A stretch of 6,658 bases of DNA from Hyella sp964606015. GTDB lineage: Bacteria; Cyanobacteriota; Cyanobacteriia; Cyanobacteriales; Xenococcaceae. Numbering within the stretch: position 1 is the stretch's first letter; the number at the start of each line of letters is the position of its first letter. Positions 1 through 5,384 of the stretch are shown one piece after another. A model generated the notes under the pieces. The model was not told the DNA's origin, searched no databases, and saw nothing but the letters and a program-made list of their open reading frames with translations. The translations under genes were made by a program, and so were the position numbers. The DNA is taken from contig CAZSEZ010000220.1 of NCBI GenBank assembly GCA_964606015.1, positions 1 through 6,658 of the forward strand, in the 5' to 3' direction.

Positions 1-44
1 TAATAACTAATTTTTTATAACTTTTTAATTTATAAATTTGACTA
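1..44 (+). promoter_or_regulatory. Very A/T-rich leader upstream of the first glycosyltransferase gene
   Basis: Only 4 of these 44 bases are G or C. Two hexamers resemble a bacterial -10 box at 5 of 6 positions: TATAAC at 16-21 and TATAAA at 31-36. No convincing -35 box is visible, partly because the window begins here, and no Shine-Dalgarno sequence precedes the ATG at 45. The stretch is best read as the end of an intergenic region that may hold a promoter. The upstream gene is not visible, so it could equally be an ordinary A/T-rich spacer inside a longer operon. Confidence 0.25.
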
Positions 45-1163
45 ATGAAAATAGCTTTATTTGTTTCTTCTTTAAAGTGTGGTGGTGCCGAACGAGTTTT
101 GGTGATGCTAGCACGAGGTTTTTTAGACCGAGGTTATCAAGTTAGTGTAATTACCCTTTCAGGGAAAGATCAAGATTTTTATAGTTTGCCTGTTGGGGTG
201 AACCGCTTTGCCTTAGATGTCATGGGAAATTCTGATAATCCCATTGCAGCGGTTGCTAACAATTTCAAGAGACTGGCAAAGTTACGCCAAGCAGTAGCGC
301 AAGTTGCACCCGATTTATTGATTTCTTTTGTTGTCCGGGAAAACATAACTTTGTTACTAGCTCTGTGGGGGACTAAATATCCAGTTTTTGTTACTGAGCA
401 CAATGACCAACGGTTTAGGACTCTCCCTCAGCCTTGGGCTATACTTCGACGCTTAGTTTATTCTTCTGCTAATGCTGTTGTCAGTGTTAGTGAAGGTGTA
501 AATCAGTATTTTTCTTGGCTATCAGAAGATCAGAAAACCGTAATTTATAACCCATTTATCTTGCCAGAACAAGCAGAGGAACCGATAGAACTGCCTTTGG
601 GAGTAGATCGCAGTAAGAAATGGCTGATTTCAATGGGAAGATTAACTGAACAAAAAGGCTTTGATTATCTTCTAGAGGCTTACGCCCAAATTTGCGATCG
701 CTTTCCCGATTGGCAACTCTTGATTTTGGGAGATGGAGCCTTAGGATCAGAACTTAAACTTCAAAAAGAGCAACTTGGGCTTGCGGATCATGTAGTTTTT
801 ACTGGAAGAGTTAAAAATCCTTTCGCTCTAATGAAACAAGCTGAGCTATTTGTCATGGCTTCTCGTTTTGAAGGATTTCCTATGGCACATGGAGAAGCTT
901 TAGCTTGCGGTTTGCCCGTTATCGCTACTGATTGTCCTAGTGGGCCAAGCGAAATTATTCGTGATCGCATTGATGGAGTCTTGGTTCCTCCTCATAATGT
1001 ACAAGCTCTCTCTAGAGAAATGGCTAGCCTAATGGCAGATGAAGAACAGCGTCGAGTTCTAGCTCAAAAAACAACGGAAGTTACGCAACGATTTAGTCTC
1101 ACCAAAGTTATAGATGACTGGGAAAAATTGTTTTCTAGTAGTCTGGCTAAATCATTAAGATAA
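45..1163 (+). CDS. GT4-family glycosyltransferase (AmsD/PglH-like)
   Basis: This 372-residue protein is a probable cytoplasmic, membrane-associated retaining glycosyltransferase that would transfer a sugar from a nucleotide-sugar donor to a lipid-linked oligosaccharide. The length is normal for a complete GT-B fold enzyme. The N-terminal Rossmann half opens with a hydrophobic strand and the glycine-rich GGAERV motif (residues 13-18). EHN follows at 118-120 and the inter-domain IYNP turn at 167-170. The C-terminal donor-binding half has GRLTEQKGFDYLL (198-210), LGDG (228-231) and the E-x7-E signature, E276 to E284, in EGFPMAHGE. It is followed by CGLPVIATDCPSGPSEII, a stretch typical of AmsD/PglH/WbnH-like enzymes, which often act on Gal or GalNAc units. 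The exact sugar cannot be read from sequence. There is no signal peptide or transmembrane segment. The ATG at 45 places GGAE at the usual distance from the N-terminus. Gene 2 follows after 84 bases on the same strand. It carries one HIP1 octamer at 694-701. Confidence 0.93.
   Translation: MKIALFVSSLKCGGAERVLVMLARGFLDRGYQVSVITLSGKDQDFYSLPVGVNRFALDVMGNSDNPIAAVANNFKRLAKLRQAVAQVAPDLLISFVVRENITLLLALWGTKYPVFVTEHNDQRFRTLPQPWAILRRLVYSSANAVVSVSEGVNQYFSWLSEDQKTVIYNPFILPEQAEEPIELPLGVDRSKKWLISMGRLTEQKGFDYLLEAYAQICDRFPDWQLLILGDGALGSELKLQKEQLGLADHVVFTGRVKNPFALMKQAELFVMASRFEGFPMAHGEALACGLPVIATDCPSGPSEIIRDRIDGVLVPPHNVQALSREMASLMADEEQRRVLAQKTTEVTQRFSLTKVIDDWEKLFSSSLAKSLR
694..701. repeat. HIP1 octamer GCGATCGC
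   Basis: Perfect GCGATCGC palindrome inside the first glycosyltransferase gene, encoding the Cys-Asp-Arg of residues 217-219. HIP1 is a known over-represented palindrome of many cyanobacterial genomes and supports the taxonomic reading. It is not by itself a regulatory site. Confidence 0.85.
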
Positions 1164-1166
1164 AAA

Positions 1167-1182
1167 TAAGTATATCTACTTA
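1167..1182. repeat. Inverted repeat just after the gene 1 stop (TAAGTA-TATC-TACTTA)
   Basis: Perfect 6-base arms at 1167-1172 and 1177-1182 around a 4-base loop, starting three bases after the stop codon of the first glycosyltransferase gene. The arms are A/T-rich and no T-run follows, so this is a weak hairpin and not a standard intrinsic terminator. It could mildly protect or pause the transcript, or be a chance palindrome in an A/T-rich spacer. Confidence 0.35.
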
Positions 1183-1226
1183 GGTAGGTGTTACTATTTC
1201 AACAGATAAGAGTAGGTTTAGGCGAG

Positions 1227-1241
1227 TAAATCTAAGATTTA
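1227..1241. repeat. Inverted repeat before the Wzy-like gene (TAAATCT-A-AGATTTA)
   Basis: Perfect 7-base arms (1227-1233 and 1235-1241) flank one central base, ending six bases before the ATG at 1248. A near-perfect dyad with a single-base centre is more like a protein-binding site than an RNA hairpin, because a one-base loop cannot form. Its position over the translation initiation region would allow an effect on gene 2, but no regulator is known or visible here. Chance occurrence in A/T-rich DNA is a real alternative. Confidence 0.35.
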
Positions 1242-1247
1242 ACTAAA

Positions 1248-2546
1248 ATGGTAAAAAGCGTCAAAACAGCAGCAGATTATTATTGGTCTGATAGAGATAC
1301 TCCCTTAATTGAAGGGGGACAGGAGCTAAAGTCTACTAGCAAAAATAGTAAAATCTGGGTCTATTATCAGTGCTTACTAGCTGTGGGAGTAGTCCTGATT
1401 TTCTTTACAAAACTAGATATTTTTCTGGAGACGAAAGGCTTCTTAATCCCTCTTTATTGGCTTTTAGGCTTTATTGCTGCTTCTGTTCCTTTGTGGTTTT
1501 TTTTAGCAGATAAAGTTAAGTACTTATTTGTGCCAGTGGTTGGTTGGTGCGGGCTTTATATGGCATTTAATTGTCTTTCTGTAGTGGTGTTTTCTAAGAT
1601 CCCTGAAACGCAACTATTTGAAGATCGAATTAGAAGCTTAATTTTTCTTTTATTCGCTCTTTTTATCTTTTCTGAGCATGTTTTGGTCCAGAATTGCACC
1701 AAAATTGCGATGCTGTTTGTGACTTTGATGAATACGTTTAATCATGTTTATGAGATACTAAACCCTTTTGCTTTTGGTGGATTGATATCTTTGGGTAGAC
1801 CAGCAGGTTTTTACATGGACTCTAATGAGGCTGGTTGTGCCCTTATTTTAGGCATGATTTTTAGTATCGATCTCCTTAAACCAAAGTACCGCTTATTTTA
1901 TGCCTCTATCGTTGGTTTTGGTGTATTGCTTTCATTTTCCAGGGGGGCAATGCTGTGCTGGTTGATTACCATGTTAATATTTGCCTTTCTCAGGATAATT
2001 CCTCGCTATCAGTTGATATATCTGGTCATGAGTTTACTTGGATTTTATTTAATCCTTAAAACTCAGTTCAATACTTTGGTCTATCTACAAAATTTTGACG
2101 GTTCGCCATTACTCAATCAGGATGTTTTAGCTCGCTTAAATTGGTTGGTTAATCCTATTTCAGAGTCACAAGATTTATCTCGTGTGGGTTTAGCGGAAGA
2201 GGCTTGGCAAAAATTTTATGATAGCCCTTTGTTTGGTAAGGGTCTTGGCGGATCTGCCAGCAGCACATTTGTTGCTCGTTCTGATGGAACAGGAATCAAG
2301 CCTCACAACATGTATATCACCAATATGGTAGAGCATGGAATTTTAGGTTTTATTCTCTTACCTACTTTGGTTTATGCCGTGATTTGTAAAGCCAGAGGAA
2401 AAACGATCAAAACAGCGATTCCTTTTGGAATATTTTTGTTAGTGTGGGGAGTTTTCAGCCATACTGTTTTTTCTTCATTTTTTATTTTATTGTCTTTCGC
2501 TTTTATGAGTAATCTGGCGACCCAGAGTTACTTTAAAGCGGAATAG
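1248..2546 (+). CDS. O-antigen polymerase/ligase-like membrane protein (Wzy_C superfamily)
   Basis: This 432-residue integral membrane protein probably polymerises lipid-linked repeat units (Wzy role) or ligates glycan to an acceptor (WaaL role) on the non-cytoplasmic face. A hydrophilic N-terminus of about 35 residues precedes roughly ten to eleven hydrophobic segments, including about 38-56, 65-86, 92-115, 128-144, 194-209, 217-230, 234-250, 255-271, 363-380 and 392-420. Superfamily hallmarks are GRPAGFYMDSNEAG (183-196), SFSRGAML (229-236) and HNMYITNMVEHGILG (353-367). A large loop at about 272-361 lies between the late membrane segments, where Wzy and WaaL proteins carry functional arginine and histidine residues; R346, H353 and H363 are candidates. 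The next in-frame Met is residue 105, inside the membrane region, so ATG 1248 is the sensible start, although no Shine-Dalgarno sequence is seen. Placement between glycosyltransferases favours Wzy over WaaL, but sequence alone does not separate them. Confidence 0.88.
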   Translation: MVKSVKTAADYYWSDRDTPLIEGGQELKSTSKNSKIWVYYQCLLAVGVVLIFFTKLDIFLETKGFLIPLYWLLGFIAASVPLWFFLADKVKYLFVPVVGWCGLYMAFNCLSVVVFSKIPETQLFEDRIRSLIFLLFALFIFSEHVLVQNCTKIAMLFVTLMNTFNHVYEILNPFAFGGLISLGRPAGFYMDSNEAGCALILGMIFSIDLLKPKYRLFYASIVGFGVLLSFSRGAMLCWLITMLIFAFLRIIPRYQLIYLVMSLLGFYLILKTQFNTLVYLQNFDGSPLLNQDVLARLNWLVNPISESQDLSRVGLAEEAWQKFYDSPLFGKGLGGSASSTFVARSDGTGIKPHNMYITNMVEHGILGFILLPTLVYAVICKARGKTIKTAIPFGIFLLVWGVFSHTVFSSFFILLSFAFMSNLATQSYFKAE

Positions 2547-2548
2547 TT

Positions 2549-2560
2549 TTTTGTACAAAA
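2549..2560. repeat. Perfect 12-base palindrome TTTTGTACAAAA
   Basis: A perfect self-complementary 12-mer lies between the stop of the Wzy-like gene (2544-2546) and the ATG at 2593, in an A/T-rich spacer of 46 bases. It has no loop, so a DNA-binding dimer site is more plausible than an RNA hairpin. A TATAAA hexamer at 2578-2583 lies downstream, but the spacing does not fit a normal promoter using TTGTAC (2551-2556) as its -35 box. The site overlaps the alternative TTG start of gene 3. Confidence 0.35.
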
Positions 2561-2592
2561 TTTTAAAAATACCTAATTATAAATTGTTTAAA

Positions 2593-3729
2593 ATGCCTAA
2601 GAAGAAACTAGTATTACTAATTAGTGACTTTACCTATGGAGGGGCTCAAAGGCAATTGGCAACTTTGGCTAAACAGTTGCAGATTAGGGAGCACTATGAA
2701 TTAGAGATTATTTACTATTATCCAGGTGGTGCTTTAGCCGAAGATTTGGCTAATACGAATATCAAGGTTACCTGTATTCCTAAAGGAGACCGTTGGGCTT
2801 TTATTCCTTTTTATGTGAGGTTGGTTAATTATCTAAGACAGATTAAGCCTGATATTATTCATGGTTATCTGGCTGTTCCTAATTGTTTTGCGTTGGCGCT
2901 CAAACCTTTATTTCCTAAGACGAAGATTGTTTGGGGAATGCGCGGATCTGGTGAAGGCGATCGCGTCTATGCTAACCCTGTCGATTTTTTGCTTTCCAAG
3001 ATCGAACCACTATTGAGTCAATTTCCTGATTTGATAATTAACAATTCTCACCAAGGGAAAAATCACTATTTAAAACGGAATTTTCCCCTCGAAAAAATGG
3101 TTGTAGTGCCTAACGGTATTGATACCAAGCGTTTTTATCCAGATGACACTGTTCGCCAACAAGTTCGCCAAGAGTTAGGAATCCTCGATCAGCAGATTGC
3201 TATCGGTTTAGTTGGCCGAATTCATCCTAAGAAGGATCATGCCAATTTTTTGCAGGCGGCAGCGACCCTAAAACAAAAGTGCCCTGACCTGGTTTTTCTA
3301 TGTATTGGTGCCCCAGAAGATTTGGAATATACCTCTCAAGTCAAACGTTTAGGTCAAGAGTTAGGTCTGGAAAATAGCCTGATTTGGACTGGAGGTCGTT
3401 CGGATATGCCAAGGATTAATAATGCTTTGGACATTGCCGTATCTACTTCTGCTTATGGTGAAGGCTTCTCGAATACTGTGGGGGAGGCTATGGCTTCTGG
3501 TTTACCTTGCATTGTTACTGATGTAGGAGACTCTGCTTGGATTGTTGGCGATTTCGGTAAAGTAGTCCCTCCAGGAAGTTCGCAGCTTTTGGCAGAGCGA
3601 ATTTTACAAACAATCGAGGATTTACCCACTCTTGATCGCCACTTGATTCGCCAGAGAATTGTCAATAACTTTTCTGTCGAACAATTAGCTCTCAACACAG
3701 AGAAAGCTCTGCAACAAATAACTGTTTAA
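2593..3729 (+). CDS. GT4-family glycosyltransferase (second in the cluster)
   Basis: From the ATG at 2593 this is a 378-residue GT-B fold enzyme, a normal full length for GT4, predicted to be cytoplasmic and to extend a lipid-linked glycan from a nucleotide-sugar donor. Visible motifs are GGAQRQ (16-21), RGSGEGDR (117-124) in the acceptor half, VPNGID (172-177) at the domain junction, GRIHPKKDHANFL (208-220) and TGGRSDMP (266-273). The E-x7-E signature runs from E290 to E298 in EGFSNTVGE, followed by ASGLPCIVTDVGDSAWIVGD (301-320). The frame is open back to a TTG at 2551, which would add 14 residues. ATG 2593 is preferred because it puts the first beta strand and GGAQ at the usual distance, and the extra codons are A/T-rich spacer. 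No Shine-Dalgarno sequence is evident. One HIP1 octamer lies at 2957-2964. The donor and linkage cannot be read from sequence. Confidence 0.9.
   Translation: MPKKKLVLLISDFTYGGAQRQLATLAKQLQIREHYELEIIYYYPGGALAEDLANTNIKVTCIPKGDRWAFIPFYVRLVNYLRQIKPDIIHGYLAVPNCFALALKPLFPKTKIVWGMRGSGEGDRVYANPVDFLLSKIEPLLSQFPDLIINNSHQGKNHYLKRNFPLEKMVVVPNGIDTKRFYPDDTVRQQVRQELGILDQQIAIGLVGRIHPKKDHANFLQAAATLKQKCPDLVFLCIGAPEDLEYTSQVKRLGQELGLENSLIWTGGRSDMPRINNALDIAVSTSAYGEGFSNTVGEAMASGLPCIVTDVGDSAWIVGDFGKVVPPGSSQLLAERILQTIEDLPTLDRHLIRQRIVNNFSVEQLALNTEKALQQITV
2957..2964. repeat. HIP1 octamer GCGATCGC
   Basis: Perfect copy of the cyanobacterial HIP1 palindrome inside the second glycosyltransferase gene, coding for Gly-Asp-Arg of the RGSGEGDR motif. 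Confidence 0.85.
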
Positions 3730-3764
3730 CTTGATTTTCAGGACTCTTGGGATAATTCATCGCT

Positions 3765-5384
3765 ATGTTTCATGTTTTAAAAAAAAATCTTAAAATTCTC
3801 CTAACGGTAGTCGTTACAGCTTCAACTGTGATTTTTGCCTCAACGTATTTAGGCAGTGCTGATTCGGCACCACTGCGAGTTTGGACTGAGCCAAGTATGA
3901 AGCAGATCCGCTTGAATCAATTGCCTGGAGATAGTTCTGATATTCAACTTGTGGCAGCTCGTGGTGAAGTAGAGTCTTTTCAGATTGGAGTACGAGCAGT
4001 TAGCAATAATGTTGGTTCAATTGACGTTGATGTCTCAGATCTGGTCAATGGTAATCGTAATAAGATCTCTAAAAATAAAATAACTTTGTACCGGGAACAT
4101 TACATTAATGTCCCCAAAGCTAGTCCTCGGGATTTTAATCTCAATCCTTCTCAAGGTGCTGGATGGTATCCTGATGCTTTAATTCCTTTCAAAGATCCCA
4201 TAACTAAGAAAGAGCTCACTGGTACGAAGCTTGATGCGGTTCCTTTCGTTCCTAAACCAAATCGTAATCAACCTTTTTGGGTAGATATTAAAGTTCCTAG
4301 AGGAGCTGCTCCTGGTACCTATCAAGGAACTTACACTGTAACAAGCGATCGCTCAACTTTTACGGGCAAAATTACGCTTAAGGTTTGGGATTTTACTCTA
4401 CCTATTTCTCCATCTCTCAAATCAGCATTTTACTTTGATGATCAAGGATATCCACAACTGCACAAGGAATTGTTGCAGCACAAGATGATGCCTAAGCGAG
4501 TTCATCCAGATCGTGCTAGAGAAATGATCGATCACTATGGACTTAACGTGTTGCGTCTCCCTTATTGGAGTGGGGCAAATGTTCATACTTGTCAGATGAA
4601 AGATCCACCATCTGTGGAAACAGTAAGGCGAAAAATTGCTGAGTATCCCAAGGATTTAACGCTGTATGTCTTTTCTGCTGACGAAATAGAAAACTGTCAG
4701 AATCTCGAAGCACCTCTTCGAAAGTGGGCCAAAGTTGTTCGCGCAGCAGGAGCGAAACATCTACTTGTAACTATCCCCAAGCCGGAGTTACATGACGATG
4801 GTACTGGTACTGGTCGTTCGGTAGCTGATATTTGGGTGGTCAAACCTTCTATGTACGAAAATCACAGTAAAGATATTGCTGATGTGATGAAAAAAGGCGA
4901 TGAGGTTTGGTTTTACACGGGTTATTCTAATCCCTACTCACCAAAATGGTTGCTGGACTACCCTGCAATAGATTTCCGGATTCCTCAGGGTTTCATCAGC
5001 CAGAGTATGGGAATTGAGGGAGTTTTGTTCTGGAAAACAGATTTGTGGACAGAGAAAGACCCTTGGAAAGACATTACCGCACCATCTTTTAGCGACAAAA
5101 ATCGTGTTTTCCCTGGTGATGGCATGCTCTTGTATCCAGGTCAAAAGGTTGGTGTAAATGGTGTCGTACCTTCTATGCGAATGAAATGGATTCGTGATGG
5201 TATCGAAGATTATGAGTACATCGAAATACTAAAAAAATTAGGGGAAAAACAGTGGGCCTTGCAAGTAAGCCGGAGTGTTGGTGCGGATTGGCAGAATTGG
5301 ACTAAAGATCCTCGTAGGTTAGAGGTTGCCCGCCATAAATTAGGTTCGAGAATTGAAGCCATTATGCGGGAGAGAAAAAGATGA
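3765..5384 (+). CDS. Exported GH123-like / DUF4091-domain protein, probable polysaccharide-processing glycoside hydrolase
   Basis: This 539-residue protein starts with a basic tip (KKNLK, residues 6-10) and a hydrophobic run (11-30) ending in GSADSA, so it is exported or held by an N-terminal anchor. There is no lipobox cysteine. A beta-rich domain follows (about 36-215), with an AARGEVESFQIGVRA strand pair (64-78) and VPRGAAPGTYQGTYTV (177-192). A barrel-like region spans about 215-450 with YVFSADEIEN (301-310). The C-terminal DUF4091 part shows GDGMLLYPG (451-459) and SMRMKWIRDGIEDYEYIEIL (470-489). This order matches GH123-type N-acetylgalactosaminidases, which use an adjacent Asp-Glu pair in substrate-assisted catalysis; D306-E307 is the likely counterpart. 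Many DUF4091 proteins are uncharacterised, so activity and substrate are inferred. The only cysteines are C276 and C311. The gene begins 35 bases after gene 3 and overlaps gene 5 by ATGA. An A9 run (3779-3787) lies in codons 5-8, and a HIP1 site at 4345-4352. Confidence 0.85.
   Translation: MFHVLKKNLKILLTVVVTASTVIFASTYLGSADSAPLRVWTEPSMKQIRLNQLPGDSSDIQLVAARGEVESFQIGVRAVSNNVGSIDVDVSDLVNGNRNKISKNKITLYREHYINVPKASPRDFNLNPSQGAGWYPDALIPFKDPITKKELTGTKLDAVPFVPKPNRNQPFWVDIKVPRGAAPGTYQGTYTVTSDRSTFTGKITLKVWDFTLPISPSLKSAFYFDDQGYPQLHKELLQHKMMPKRVHPDRAREMIDHYGLNVLRLPYWSGANVHTCQMKDPPSVETVRRKIAEYPKDLTLYVFSADEIENCQNLEAPLRKWAKVVRAAGAKHLLVTIPKPELHDDGTGTGRSVADIWVVKPSMYENHSKDIADVMKKGDEVWFYTGYSNPYSPKWLLDYPAIDFRIPQGFISQSMGIEGVLFWKTDLWTEKDPWKDITAPSFSDKNRVFPGDGMLLYPGQKVGVNGVVPSMRMKWIRDGIEDYEYIEILKKLGEKQWALQVSRSVGADWQNWTKDPRRLEVARHKLGSRIEAIMRERKR
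4345..4352. repeat. HIP1 octamer GCGATCGC
   Basis: Perfect HIP1 palindrome in the beta-rich part of the GH123-like gene, encoding the Ser-Asp-Arg of residues 194-196. It suggests that this unusual cargo gene shares the sequence habits of its neighbours and is not a very recent import. Confidence 0.85.
5368..5374 (+). promoter_or_regulatory. Ribosome binding site for the third glycosyltransferase gene
   Basis: GGGAGAG contains GGAG at 5369-5372, eight bases before the ATG at 5381. It is the clearest Shine-Dalgarno-like sequence in the window and lies inside the last codons of the GH123-like gene. With the ATGA stop/start overlap at 5381-5384 it supports the chosen start of gene 5 and translational coupling of the two genes. 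Confidence 0.65.

Noticed and set aside
179..403. Antisense open frame of 74 codons inside gene 1, with similar antisense frames at 788-970, 3453-3698, 4938-5144 and 5210-5452
   Set aside because: Each lies wholly or mostly over a well-supported glycosyltransferase or GH123-like gene, encodes low-complexity composition without recognisable motifs, and has no credible start region.
1248..1350. The hydrophilic N-terminus of about 35 residues of the Wzy-like protein as a wrong start
   Set aside because: The next in-frame ATG is at residue 105, beyond the first membrane segments, so the extension is more likely a real cytoplasmic tail.
1497..1504. T8 run inside the Wzy-like gene as a slippage site
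   Set aside because: It encodes Phe-Phe in a transmembrane segment, where TTT codons are expected in A/T-rich DNA, and it is shorter than the lengths usually associated with slippage.
3150..3182. A short sequence encoding VRQELG occurs in gene 3 and again in gene 5 (about 5963-5982), suggesting a repeat
   Set aside because: It falls at the same linker position before the second domain of two homologous GT4 enzymes, where RxELG is common; shared ancestry explains it better than a mobile or regulatory repeat.
3730..3764. Promoter or operator in the 35-base spacer before the GH123-like gene
   Set aside because: No -10/-35 pair, Shine-Dalgarno sequence or notable dyad could be seen; it reads as a plain operon spacer.
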